DNA from: Dendrocalamus latiflorus
Taxonomy: Eukaryota; Streptophyta; Magnoliopsida; Poales; Poaceae
Assembly (NCBI GenBank): GCA_017311315.1
Contig: CM029634.1
Location: 25,523,339 to 25,587,338 of the forward strand
DNA: 64,000 nt
Direction of reading: 5' to 3'
Below are positions 25,201 to 36,839 of this stretch, piece after piece. Positions within the stretch are counted from its first letter, which is position 1. Each line of letters starts with the position of its first letter. The translations under genes were made by a program, and so were the position numbers. The notes beneath the pieces were generated by a model. It was not told the origin of the DNA. It saw nothing but the letters and a program-made list of their open reading frames with translations, and did not search any database.

Positions 25201-25239
25201 CGGGGAGAGCTTGGGGTGGTTTGTCCTTATGGACTGTAG
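22225..25239 (+). pseudogene. Sirevirus pol: protease, integrase, RT, partial RNase H (element B)
   Basis: Protease motif DSGCSRHMTG lies near 22270. The integrase zinc region (FWHRRLGHIGFDHL, HGKMIAAS) is at about 22650-22800. The DDE core shows HMDTIGP near 22851, HSDNGTEFK near 23038 and QNGVVERKNRTL near 23140. RT (from about 23880) carries MDVKSAFLNGF near 24222 and the catalytic YVDDIIFG near 24480. A frameshift lies between about 23700 and 23835. The frame breaks at about 24783, where RT/RNase H loses roughly 80-100 residues and joins directly to the FAGCRIDRKSTSG part. A TAG at 25126 interrupts RNase H, and the natural end is TAG at 25237-25239. The order protease-integrase-RT-RNase H is diagnostic for Ty1/copia. 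Confidence 0.93.
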
Positions 25240-26936
25240 TGAGGGGGAGCTTTGGGCTTTACTGCTTTACTATTGATTATGCTTCTGTCTCATTTCTGTT
25301 GCTTTGCACTCGGGGTGCATCAGGCTTAGTCCTTCTAGCATAGGTTAGAGTGCTTCTCTTGTCTAGTTGCTTAGACTTCTTACTCTTATCTTGTGCTTCC
25401 AGGATGCTTCTTATTAGCTGCGTCTTATCTCACTAGATTGAGCTCACTCACTTCTTGTAGGTTCTAGCGAGGGTCGGGCCACCCTCGGGTAGACAGGGTA
25501 CGTGTTTGCTCTCTAGTGTGTGGATTACGGTCAGCCAATAGTCCTGGAGTCATATGGGGTAGATGAGAGTCTGTCTGAGCCATAGTTGTCTCTATATCTT
25601 ATCTATGCTTTAAGGACTGCCCGTTTGCTGTTTTCTTTCCCAGCTTCTCGATTTATTGCTTTGGTTCAGGGGGAGTTTATTTGGGAGATTCTGGAGCTAA
25701 ATATTGTCTTAACTCTACTTGAACTAAAAGCTGCATCACATGTTGAGGGGAGTTGGATTTTCTGCATTTTCAGCATTTAGCTTTGAAATATAACTACATT
25801 GAGCCTTGATTATTATCCTGTTATGACATGTTTAAAATGCTTTACACCATGCCATGACTTGTGCTTATTTGCTAGATATATCATGACTTCATATGTGTAC
25901 ACTAGCTTTTGCCATGATAAGTTAATTAAAATTGCTCAACTTGAATTAAAACTTGTCATGCTAGCATCTGAGTCTAGTCCTTCTTGAGCTATCTTTTTAT
26001 GATTCATGCCATGTCAACTAGGCTTAGCTGAGCGTTGAATCTTTTATTGAACCTTAGATTGAGCTATTTTAGTCTCTTGATGTAGCATGAGGTAGTACAA
26101 CATGTTTACAAAGCAAAACGATCTCTTTTGTGCGAAAAAACTGATTTCACCAATTCTTTCTCATGAGACGGCTTGCCATTGCACTAGGCATAAACTCAGG
26201 GGGAGTTTTGGATGACCTAGACTATCTTCTTAAGCTTATTGCTTGGAGTAGTCGCATAAGGCTTGAGATCTAGCACATAACAAAAATTGGGTTGGAAACA
26301 ACCATGAACCTTAAAAAGTCACTGTTTTATGTGCTCAATTTGCTTCAACTACAAAAGAACCAAGTACTTATACCAATGTTTCATTCTTGAGCATAGCACT
26401 CTAGTTGGTCTCAATATTAGCTTCTTGGTTCCGCTTAGCTTAATTGACATGGCTTGCATCATCCTTGGATATTTCTTGTTAGACTTTGGTTATTGCTGAC
26501 TTGACATGCTCATAAAATGCATTACATTTCAGATCGTCATCTATGTGCTCTAGCTAGGATATACATATCTTGTCATGATCTAGATAGTCTTTTATTGAGT
26601 TATGGCTTGGTGTAGTTCATTATGGTCATTATGGATAATTATCATTGCTCAAAATGCTTCGAAATAATCAAACTTCAGCCATATTCATCCATTGACATGT
26701 CATATTTTCTCTTTTGCTTCCTTGATGTGTTTATTGCCAAAAGGGGGAGAATTTTGGAGAAAAAGTCATTTGGGATCTTTCTAGAGCTTTGGAGAACAAT
26801 TTGCTCTTTCTGTTGTTGCTCTAGTGTTCCTTCTGTCGACATGGTCATTCGCTTCATTGCCTTCGTTTGAACCATGTTGGACTCATCACAAACAAACTCA
26901 ACTTCGTGTTTTTTCCGTGTTTGTCAATATATTCAT
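25240..26936 (+). other. Non-coding spacer between pol and 3' LTR with repeated GGGGGAG tracts
   Basis: No gene and no convincing envelope-like frame is visible. Polypurine-like tracts occur near 25242 (TGAGGGGGAGC), 25669 (CAGGGGGAGT), 26201 (CAGGGGGAGT) and 26742 (AAAGGGGGAGA). Repeated tracts upstream of the 3' LTR are a published trait of Sireviruses. Confidence 0.75.
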
Positions 26937-26948
26937 CAAGGGGGAGAT
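26937..26948 (+). promoter_or_regulatory. Polypurine tract of element B
   Basis: CAAGGGGGAGAT ends immediately before the 3' LTR. This is the position where plus-strand DNA synthesis is primed during reverse transcription. Confidence 0.85.
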
Positions 26949-29083
26949 TGAGAGACCATGTGGAGGTCACCTCATGGTTGTGATGAGTAATTGACACTTG
27001 ATCTAGGAAGATTGAGTTTGGTTTTTGAGGGTTGAGCTGACTCTACAAAGTTGTAAGTCTTAAGAATGGTCGGCAGACTGTTTTACGACCACATTGGTCA
27101 TGGTCGGAAGCTGGTAGTCAAGTTTACAACCACGCTCGGAAGTTGGCTGGAGCATTTACGACTACACTGACGGAGGTCTGAAGCCAGCCGGAAGGATTAC
27201 GACCACTGCAGGGCAATTTGAACGTGGTCGAAAGGATTTACGACCACGTTTTCGCTGATCGGAAGCCAGCTGGACCACTAACGACCACGTAGTCGGCAGT
27301 CGGGCCACGACCACGTTGGGCAGTTGGTGGCCTACGACCACGTTATAGCGAGTTTCGGCGCTCAGGCATGCGACCACGTGGATAGTCGGTAGACTTCAAC
27401 TATGACCACGTTGAGAAGTCGGCGGACTCCGAGCACGTGGTGAAGCAGTCGAACGAGGTCGGCTAGTAGTCGAACGTGGTTGGTTGTAGTCGATATGGGT
27501 CGAACGTGGTCGTAGCTCAGTCGGTTGCGGTCGAACGCGGTCGGACTGGCTTGGGACTCGGTCGTACGTGGTCGGAAGGGCTTCGACCACAGTGAAACTC
27601 GGTGTACGTGGTCTGAACGGGGTTCGACCACGGTGGTAAGCGATGAACGTGGTCGGAAGGTGGTTCGATCACGCGATAAGCGGTCGTAGCTTCTGTTGTC
27701 TGGTCGTATGGCTTCCAGAAGCGGTCATATCAGATGGGAATCGGTCGTAAAGGCTTATGAGGTGGTCGTAGACCTTGAGCATTAATGTTTAAGTGATTTC
27801 GACCGGTCGTAATGTATGTAAGACTGTGTGGAGTGTAGTTTGAGTTCTCTTTTCATTGCAATTGGTTGTTACCCTTGTGTTGTGCGGTGCTATGAATGGT
27901 TGCTTGTCTGTGATGGTTTGCAGGACTCTGAGACTAGTCGTGGTGAGGCATAGATGGTCGAGACTAGGCACGGGGGTGCTGAGGTCGTGAGCGGCCGGGA
28001 GATGCCAAAGACGATGAGGTCTGTGAGGTGGTTGCAAGCGTGATCGGCAAGGTAGGAGGAAGCTTCTGGGAAGGCAGCGGAGTGGCATTTTGGAGAAATG
28101 CGGAAAGCTGCAAAGGGAAGCTGTGTCTCTGCCAATGCACAAGAGTTGTTGGCGCTAAAGGGCAAAGCAGTGGAGCCGTTGGGTTTAACGGGTAAAGCAC
28201 TGGAAGCTTGTTCTCGCCAGTGGGTAAAGCGAGTGGGAAAACCCGGTGTTAGGTGGGGGTTTACGGGTTCCCCCCAGTAGCAGAAGTCTATAAATAGAAA
28301 GGGTAGAGCTCGGGTGCTCGGTGAGGTTGTTCCCGAGTCACTCTGAACTTTTTCGTCTCTATTTGTGTGAGTTGTCTCAGGGTAGAGCATGGTTGCTCTT
28401 GTACCTCCGATGGAGTGGCTGTAGAAACCTCCATGATCAATCATTCATCTCTCTTCCTCAAAGTTGACTTCTGTCGTTATGAGATGTTGTGATTGTTTTG
28501 TTTGCGATCTATTTTGAGAGCTTGCTCTTCATGCTACCCTCTTCTCTCTTCTCTTCTGTGTGAGTCCGTATTTGCTTTGGTGTGCTTCTTGTTGCTCAGA
28601 ACTGAGAATTTGTCTCAAGGCCTTTTGGCCAAGTACTTTCTCGAGAGCAAAGGTCGTTTCAGAGAAGTCTGTCTTGTCATGGTCTTGCGCCTCAAAGTGC
28701 TATGTTTTTGTGCTCGAGCGTGTCTCTCTAGTCGACCATAGCAAAGACTTTGGATTTCCTTGATTGTCTCGCTTCCGGAGGTCTGTTTCTTTCAGTACCT
28801 CCGGTTTCAGGACCAAAAGACCAGAGAGTCTCAAGTTACTCGGAAATCTGGCAAATGAGTCCTTCTCTGTTCTTGTTTCGACCACTCAGTATTCTCTGTT
28901 TAAGTTCTTTTGTCGGTTCGGGCAAAGGTTTCGACCACATGGTATTCGACCACCAGTTGGCTTACGACCATGTGTGTTGGACCTGAGAAGCCATCTCTTT
29001 CGACTGATTTGTTGTGTGGGTACTTGGGAAGTTTTCGAAGGCACCATTCACCCCCCCCCCTCTGTTGCCATTTCGGTCCTACA
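26949..29083 (+). repeat. 3' LTR of element B (2135 bp)
   Basis: A near-identical copy of 14124-16255, with about 30 visible differences and a longer poly-C tract near the end. It begins TGAGAGACC, ends GGTCCTACA, has its TATA box at 28289-28297, and is followed by the CTTCT duplication. Confidence 0.95.
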
Positions 29084-29088
29084 CTTCT

Positions 29089-29729
29089 ATTAAATTTTTG
29101 ATGGAAATCAAAAACTCAAACACATGTACAAAGCACTCTCCATCTCAATTATCTAGTCGGGCACTGTTTTCATCTCCTCGTCACGTAGTGGTTTTTCATC
29201 CAGTTTCTAGTCGGCCGTCTGTGCGTGATGAAGATGAGTATATATACGGCGGCTGCGTATTTGTTCCACTGCACGGCGGCTGCGTATTTGTTCCACCGCA
29301 CATGGGCTTTGGGCCAGGCCTTTTTTCCTTGCGCATGGGTACATGTATATATTGATTTCATGTGTGAACAGTAGTTTATTTCTTCTTATGGATGGCACAA
29401 TAAATATCCCTCCTTTCTCATGTGGCACTAATTTAATTCTTATTCTGAGCGATATCCTGAAATTACACAAAACATTTTTGTGAGGTAGTGAACATGTCTC
29501 ATATAAATTAAAATTAAATTCACCTCGGAACGAGTTCACCTGATAATATTTAATACGGTTCAATAATTCTTCCCAGTTAAATAATAAATTTAACTAAAAA
29601 GCGTAAGACATGAGTGTATCCGCATCAACAAGTCTACAAATTGCAACTTGGCTAAGTAAATCTATCAAAACCCCCGGACTCATCTCACCAGTAGTGGAAA
29701 GGAGTGAAATATTGCAAGAGCAAGAAGAG
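29089..29729. other. Intergenic, no gene seen; one short tandem duplication
   Basis: This is the right flank of element B. A 26-28 bp unit (CGGCGGCTGCGTATTTGTTC plus CACxGCA) is repeated twice at about 29250-29303. Nothing else is recognisable. Confidence 0.5.
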
Positions 29730-30565
29730 GCCTAAGGGACACCGAGAGGAGGGTGAAGTAGCCAGCCGTTCTAGCGTTGTGGAGAGTGGAGTCCGAATGT
29801 GCTAGTAGCCGTGGTTACATCCCGCGCAAAGTATGGAACCCACTGCAAGTGGGAATAGCCCATAGGGTGAGATAACAAAAGGGGCTAGATATTTTGAAAA
29901 GTTACTGTGATGGTCTACCCAACTACATAACTAAGGAATCGTGTGGAGTAACGAGCGGATTGTCTCGTGTGGGGAAAGTGTACAAACTCTGTAGAGTCAA
30001 AACTATTCGAATAGCCGTGCCCACGGTCAAGGGCAGACATGGAAACTTAACGCGATATAGTTCTATTTCAAAAACTTTGTGGGTGGAATTGAAAAAGTGG
30101 TGGACAGTGAAAGCCCTGATTTGTGTTGCCCTGGGTGTCGCCCCAGTGATAATGTAAGCGGTTATAATGCTGAAAGGTTAGCATATGGTGCAGAAGCCAT
30201 GTAATGGTGGATGAAATCTGGATCGCTATTATTATTGCATTCTTTCACACGTTATGTTTTAGTTCAAACTGCTAGGTCTTAAGAAATTTCTATATATTAT
30301 ATTTTAAAGGTATTTTATGGCAAGCTTTGTATGTTATCTATTTGCATCCTGTGTATTGGCTCGTGGAGCACGGTGGATTTGTGCTCACCCTCGCTCTCAC
30401 AATTAATCCAGAATCAGGAGTTAGATCGCTACAGCAATACACCAGGTCATGATGGTGAAGAAGAAGAGATTAAGAACTAGGTCGCGAACCCCCAGTTGGC
30501 TACCTGTGGGCACGTCCTGAGGGTCCCACCTGTGTGCTTCGTTTCTGCTACTGTATGTTATTGAT
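29730..30565 (+). repeat. Retroelement LTR/leader remnant
   Basis: No gene. Phrases such as GTGTGGGGAAAGTGTACAA, CTCGTGGAGCACGGTGGATT and the GAAGAAGAGATTAAGAACTA block resemble LTR or leader sequence I associate with grass gypsy elements. No second copy lies in the window to fix its ends. Confidence 0.4.
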
Positions 30566-30569
30566 TTCG

Positions 30570-31250
30570 GCCTGACCGGCCCATGAGTAAGTCTGCTATT
30601 ATACTCGTCGCTCAAACTTTCCTTCGACATTTTTGCCTTCCTTATGCCATGCTCAAGCTCAACCATCTCACCCGACATCTTTAATCATTCTGGGCCTTAG
30701 CTGCTCCATGAGCATAGCTCTGACCCTCGTTGTTGACTATGGTTGACTGAAAGCCTTCGTGCACATCTAAAGATTAAAAAAATTATTTTCGGGCATAAGT
30801 TCTACACAACTTGATCCAAGTTGGTTGAAACATGCGTCATGCAACATATATGCACTAGCCTAGGTCAAAACAAATCAACCTATAACAAAAAAACAGAAAC
30901 TCCAATTTTCAGCCAAAGTACCCTGCCCTGCTGATTAGACCACCAGAAACCAAGCCAAATCAATAAATCAAGACTTGAGCACATGCAAGTGCTCTCATCT
31001 CTCTCAAGATATTTCACTCAATCACTCTCTCTTCCCTCCTATACCTCTATCTCCATCTCTCAAACCCTAACTCCTCCTTATATAGTGAAGGCTCATATGA
31101 AACCCTAGAACCAACCTCTTAATGGATATTATCCACTAAGCCATTGGAAAAACCCACAAACCCAACAACATAACGAGTTTTTCAACTTAACACACTCATG
31201 AACATATTTCAGAGTATTGTCTTTGTCTTTAGCTCCATTAGTCCTAATAC
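30570..31250. repeat. Dispersed repeat, copy 3
   Basis: No gene. About 30585-30890 matches 3420-3725. About 31120-31190 matches 10570-10640. This copy links the two blocks seen separately at the other loci, so they belong to one longer repeat. Confidence 0.55.
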
Positions 31251-32260
31251 ATCATGCCTTGCCATCCATGGAGTATCCTTGACCTAATTCATTTAAGCCA
31301 CTGCCGTGGTTTCACAAAACGCCACTTTCTAGTATTCGATAATTTACCAAAATACATCTCTACCAACCTTTTCTCATTCCTTCGCCTTGAAGTATTGTCT
31401 ATGCTTCAGTATCTTCCATCTGGCCCTAATGACTTATTGCCAAGCTTCTCACGCATCCAGATCCCACCTAATTATCCTCGCTTGCAAGCATATCTAAGTC
31501 ACTTGGCACACTACATGCCTTATCATCCACTATGATGTACCTAGTTTCCCTGATCATTCTGAACCTCAGCTCCTCCCTAAGCTTAGTCCTAGTCTACCTT
31601 GTCGTTACTCATCATATCTACCACTCCACAAGCTTTGGTCATATTCTTGCGGCACCTTGATCATTCAGGACATCAGCTCCCCTAGCTTAGTCCTGATTCC
31701 TTGACTACTCTAGACTAAGCTCTCCTAGCTTAGTCCCTATCACGTCCACCTCACCATGACATGGCTTTGGAGTCCTACAACAAATAACAATAAGAAAACT
31801 AAGAAAACTATCATGTAGCGCTGCATGACACACAAAATCATCAATTAACACAATTCATGAGTCAAGAACACATAACTTCAAAAGCTTCACTCCTAGAAGC
31901 ATCACCAAGTCATATAACCATCACATGGCTCACAATGCACCAAATGTACCTCTTTACCTCAAAGGTCTCTACTTAAACTTTACCATATATGGTTCTTGCC
32001 CATCTTGCACCTTACTTGAGTGCAACCATCTCACCTGACATCTATGACCATTCTAGATCTTGGTTCTCTTAACTAAGTCCTATTCCCCTTCATCATTGAC
32101 CATAGTTGACTCCAAGCCACCTAGAAAATAATAGACCAAGAAATTATTTTTGGATACAAGTTCTTCATAACTTAACTCATATTAGTCTAAAAATGCAATA
32201 TGCAATCCATATGCACCAAGTCCAAGCTTCTAGAACCAATCCTCAAATATCAACTCAAAA
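31251..32260. repeat. Degenerate repeat region with partial copy 4
   Basis: No gene. CTTAGTCC- and TCCTAGCTTAGTCC-like phrases recur. About 32005-32230 is a weaker copy of the 3420-3700 block. Confidence 0.4.
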
Positions 32261-32289
32261 CCACATCTCACTACGCCTTGGAATATCAC

Positions 32290-32690
32290 ATCCAGTTAGA
32301 CCATCTTCCCCATGCCGATCTGACCGGTTTGACCACTAGCACCTTGCTGGTCTGATAGCTATGGTGTGGCCGGTCAGATTGCTTAACACATATGAAAACA
32401 CCATCTCTAGAAATTCAGTTAAATTCTATCTAGTTTCAACACTAGTTTTCATTTTCAATGGCACTAAGTGCAAACACATCCCCAAATATGCCTACACAAG
32501 TGTTTGGTGCCCATTCTCCAAAAATCCATAGAACTGGTCTGACCACTAGCACCATGTCGGTCAAACCGCCTTACACAGCCCCTCATCCCAAGGGCTGGTC
32601 TGACTGGCCTTGTAGGGCGATCAGACCGCCCATGCCCAACGGTCAGACTAGCCTTACAAATCGGTCAGACCGGTTGCACACTGATAGCAA
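32290..32690. repeat. Cluster of GGTCAGACCGG-type palindromes
   Basis: About eight variants of the interrupted palindrome CCGGTC-A/T-GACCGG occur (for example CGATCTGACCGG, GGCCGGTCAGA, ATCGGTCAGACCGG). The same word fills parts of the LTRs at 61565-61765 and 63620-63722. Here it stands in otherwise non-coding sequence, probably an old LTR. Confidence 0.75.
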
Positions 32691-33027
32691 CTCCTAACAT
32701 GCAAAACTCCCAAAAGCAAACTCAAATATCGACCACAGATGCAAACCACAGTCAATTACTCATCACAAATCATAGGTTGATCTTCACATAGTCTCATACT
32801 TGTATGTCGTGGAAATCACATCAATTAATTAAGTTCCATTAGCCTCTCCAAATAGCTATGTCAGCTACAATCTTCCTTAACTTTCTATCTATTTTTGTGC
32901 CATTCTACTGTGCATGTATTTATGGCCCAAATATTGACTCCGAGCATAAACCCATGGCAAAACCCTAGACAAGGAGGTCTCATCTGATAGGCTACAAGCA
33001 TTTTAGCCACTTGGGAAAGTGAGGTTA

Positions 33028-33259
33028 GGGCGTCTCCAACAGCTGGCTATTTAGTTAGCTAGATCTGATGTGGCAAGGAAAAAGTAAGAGAGAGAGTAGT
33101 CACTAGCGACGAGTAAATAGCTGATCTATTTCACGTAGTTCAAGAACATGAGAGAGGAGCATGTGGGTCCAACAGTATAAAATAGTCTTTGCTTTTGTCT
33201 CTCACCTCCACATCAGCTGACTATATAGCTAGTACTAGCTATTACCATTGCGGATGCCC
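33028..33259. mobile_element. Tourist-like MITE, 232 bp
   Basis: The ends GGGCGTCTCC and GCGGATGCCC are imperfect inverted repeats (GGGCxTC). They are flanked by TTA on both sides (33025-33027 and 33260-33262), the target preference of PIF/Harbinger elements. No coding capacity. Confidence 0.65.
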
Positions 33260-33269
33260 TTATAAGTTG

Positions 33270-35030
33270 GGGTTATCGAGTCCTTTGACTAGAAGAATGA
33301 ACAATTCTAGTGCGTTGATGTAAATGTCATTCGATGCATTATTGAGCCCCAATGCCTCCTGGTATCTTGATACGCCAACACTCCTAGCCTAGTCTACATC
33401 ATCCCAGGCTTATATAACGATCAGTTTAGTATAAAACTTTATTCATAGCTAGAAAGTAAGATTTTTATGAGTTAAAAAATGCATATTTGAGTTTTATAAA
33501 TCTGATGCACACATCCCCATTTGCAGGGAGAGGTCTTTTGGGATTGACTTTTCTCAGTGGCCCAACAACCTTCCAACAACAATTCCAACAATTTGGAGCT
33601 GAAGGTCAAAGCAAGAGCCAAATGTTTAGTGATGAGCACCAAAAGATCCAACAATTTAGGCAAGAGGATGTTGTTGCTCTCCCAACTGGTGTTGCACATT
33701 GGTTCTACAATGATGTCAATGCACTTGTTTCCGCTGTGTATGTTTTTTACGTAAACAACAATGCTAATCAGCTTGAGCCGAGTCAAATGCTACATTTTTA
33801 AACAATGATCTAGCTAGTAATTCTTTTGCATATGTCGTACATGTGCTTATCTTACAATTATATGGTGACACATTGTTTTTTCTTTGGTATCAATATCTAG
33901 GAGTTCTTATTGGCCGGTAACAATAAGAGAGATAGAGCAACATGTAATCGAACGTTTAGTCGAGCAACACTTTAGGCAAACATATTCAATGGGTTCGGCA
34001 TTGAGGTACTAAGTGAGGCCTTAGGCATCAACATAGAGCCGGCTAGGAGGCTATAGAATAAAAATGACCAAAGGGGAGAGATCATTTGGGTAAAGAATGA
34101 TCTTCAGTTGCTAAAACCCACTACGATACAACAGTAGGAACAAGCATAAGAGCAGTGCCAACAAGTCCAGTATCGTGAAGAACCAGAGACAACTAGCAAA
34201 TGCAATGGTTTGGAGGAGAACTTCCATAAAATTAGGGCAAGGATAAACATAAAAAGTCCTAATTGTGATGATACTACAACCCACATGTTGGAAGGATCAC
34301 ACGTCTCAACAGCTAGAAATTCCCTATTCTTAACAACATTCAAATTCAAATGAGTGATACAAGAGTAAATCTATACCAGGTATTTATAACAGTGATATTG
34401 TCATAGATATTTCTTATAATTTGTTTTTGCATATTCTTCGATTCATAACATTTGTACGATAATATGACTTTGTTCTTTTCTTTGCATTGTAGAATGCTAT
34501 TCTCTCACCGTTATGGAACATTAATGCTCATAGTGTGGTGTATATGATTCAGATGTGTGCAAGAGTTCAGGTTGTTAGTAAACGTGGAAAGACAATGTTC
34601 AACGAACGTTCCTCACCCCTGACAACCATTAATCATACCACAAAACTATGCTATTTTGAAGAAAGCAGAGCTTAAAGGATGGCAATACATTGTATGCAAG
34701 ACAAACTCAAACCCAATGGTAAGTGCTTGAAGGATGGCAATGCATTGTATGCAAGACAAACTTAAACTCTATGGTATGGCATATTGCAGGAAAGAACTCT
34801 TATCTTTTGTGCCATGCCGATCGATGTGATCCCACACCTGTCAAAATAAATGAACAATTATCTCGGCAGTGCTCTGAACATGAAGAGAAAAAAACCCCAA
34901 CCAATCAGAATCTTCTCCAACACATGGGACCACCAAAAACACAGTCAAGTGGCGTGAAAAGAATGCATGCAAGGCAGGACAATTCTGTCACTGTAGCAGA
35001 CAAAACGGGACAAAATACTTTTGTTTGATG
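33270..35030 (+). pseudogene. Glutelin (11S seed storage globulin) pseudogene
   Basis: Four exon remnants follow glutelin order. Exon 1 tail (about 33270-33408) is full of stops. Exon 2 follows an intact TTTGCAG acceptor at 33525 and reads GRGLLGLTF, TTFQQQFQQFG, DEHQKIQQFRQEDVVALPTG, VAHWFYNDVNA, NNNANQLEPSQ to about 33785. Exon 3 (after CTAG at 33900) reads EFLLAGNN and later NGLEENFHKIRARIN and ARNSLFLTTF near 34200-34350. Exon 4 (after TTGTAG at 34492) reads NAILSPLWNINAHS and then breaks. The cupin segment is in exon 2. Glutelins are made in endosperm as a precursor later cut into acidic and basic chains. Stops in exons 1, 3 and 4, the missing N-terminus and a duplicated stretch near 34670-34760 show it is dead. 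Introns are retained, so it arose by DNA duplication rather than retroposition. Confidence 0.88.
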
Positions 35031-35755
35031 ATCGATGACACCGATGTAAGTTGGTCAATGTTGCCGTCTCTTGCGTACCCAACATACAGTCTGGCAAGAG
35101 TATCATGATAATATACAACAATAAAGTTGTGCAAACGTAAGACCAGCAGGCGGATTTACCCAAGATGCAATTCAGAAGGTCTATATGTAAACTGTCAATT
35201 CATACATAGTGATACTAGTCATGAGCTCTTTATTTGGCACAAGTACGTCGTTCTGGTACCCTAGTTAGGTCGGAGAAGGGAAATGCCATCCTCTTGACTT
35301 TCCATGGCTGACAGAGAAGCACGGTGCACTGAGCTGTGAGGGAGAATGACAGAGGACTATAACGCATAGCAGAATCATTGCAGCAAGGTACTAAATGCCG
35401 AAAATCACTGTAGAAAAATACTGTTTTGCAACGTCGATCTGTACTGTTTATCTGAAATCCAACGGTTGATAATTGCCAATGGCAACAAAGACATTGTAAT
35501 CCCAGGCGAAGGACTATACGGGTGGCATGGGCCGTTGATGGTGTAGTTGTAGTGACTTCGACCGTGTAAGCGTGTATCGTGCCGTGCGCTCGCAACAATT
35601 GACCAGTAGGTTGGCAGGAGGGACGCTCGTGCAGGCAGCGATAGGCGATGGCGGCGGCTGCCAGCAGGCCAGGGCAGCAGGGTGGTAGATCCAATCAAGA
35701 TTCCCCTCAGATCTTCCCAGCTCGAGGCCTGGCCGCCCACAGGAACGTCAAGCTC
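35031..35755. other. Intergenic, no gene supported
   Basis: Minus-strand frames exist at 35230-35740 (up to 154 codons), but they show no recognisable motif. This is the left flank of the Mutator-like element. Confidence 0.4.
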
Positions 35756-36059
35756 TGACCAAGGTAATTTTTTTAAATAATTCTTTTTTATTTAAAACTA
35801 CAAAATTATACATGTTTTTTATTTTTTACAAAATTAACTCTTTGTCATCTAACCGTTGGGCGACCGGACCTTGTCGCCCAACGACCGAGCGGCACGCAGG
35901 CAGTCGCCTAACCGTTGGGCCACATAAATGCTGTCGTCCAACGGTTGGACGATAGGTGCTGTCGACCAACCGTTCGGCGACAGCACCTCCAGCCATAGAA
36001 CCGTTCAGCGATTGGATGCCCTTATAAGTCGTGCGCGTGGCGAGTGCCCAAGCATCGGC

Positions 36060-36175
36060 AATGAGAAGAGGAGAGGAGAGGAGAGGAAAGAAAAGAAAGA
36101 GAAGAGAGGAGAGGAGAGGAAAGAAAAAAGAGGAGAGGGAGAAGGAGAAGAGGAGAGGGAGAAAGAGAGGATGAG
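36060..36175 (+). repeat. GA-rich microsatellite-like tract
   Basis: GAGAGGAGAGG, AAAGAAAAGA and similar purine runs fill about 115 bp. The open frame across it is a composition effect. Confidence 0.85.
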
Positions 36176-36839
36176 GTTCAACTACTTCTGCGATGAGAGA
36201 TTCATCCGTAAAGTAAATTTTTTATGTTTTAGTTTATGTTTTTATAGTAAGTAAATAGTTTGTTTAGTATAAAAAAATAGTATAATTAGTATCCGTAGAA
36301 AATTATAGCTAGAGAAAAATAGCATATCTTCAGTTAGATGGCTGGAAAGAAAAGCAATACGAGAGGAGAAAGAAAAAAGGGACGAGAAGTTGCCTATAAT
36401 TAATTTATTTCATTACGAATACTTAACTGTGAGGATCTCGTCGCATGTTAGAGTGTTCTGAAAATTTTTGGCAATCACGTTAAAATGCAAAATATTAGTA
36501 GACAATATTTATGAGAAATTAGGAATGTTGTAAGTATATTAAAAATTCATGTGTACTAGTAAAACTGCTATATTGTCATTTAAATCACTATGTCGCGCAC
36601 TTAATTACTTAATTAATTTTGTCAGTGTCATGTAAATTCTCCAAAGCTATTAGGAATTATTTAGAGTAGAAGAAAGATTGAGTAGAGAGAAAAGAGCGGC
36701 ATCAGTTTGCGTGGGAGCAGATAGGGAGTCGATGCGTATTGGGGGAGAGGAAAAGGAGTGGTGTAAGTATGAATGGAGCTGAGATAGATAAAAGGGAAGA
36801 GAGAAAGTGGGCCAGTAGTGGGTTAAGACCAATGAGCCA

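Larger units (their letters stand above)
14124..29083 (+). mobile_element. Sirevirus-type Ty1/copia retrotransposon, element B
   Basis: A complete but disabled element: 5' LTR, primer site, gag, protease, integrase, RT, partial RNase H, long spacer with polypurine tracts, 3' LTR. Both LTRs start TGAGAGACC and end CCTACA. The flanking duplications are CTTCT at 14119-14123 and 29084-29088. The LTRs differ at roughly 30 positions that I could count in 2.13 kb, mostly C/T and G/A changes. At 1.3e-8 substitutions per site per year (a rate often used for grasses) this suggests about half a million years. The 2-kb LTRs, large coiled-coil Gag, long spacer and repeated GGGGGAG tracts point to the Sirevirus group. 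The element is disabled by nonsense changes, frameshifts, a deletion in RNase H and a nested CACTA element. Confidence 0.95.

Noticed and set aside
25240..26948. An envelope-like gene after pol, as reported for some Sireviruses
   Set aside because: Only short frames (62-82 codons) exist, without signal peptide or consistent frame; the stretch is spacer.
35230..35740. Minus-strand gene of up to 154 codons
   Set aside because: Two overlapping frames compete, neither has a recognisable motif, and no splice or promoter evidence supports it.
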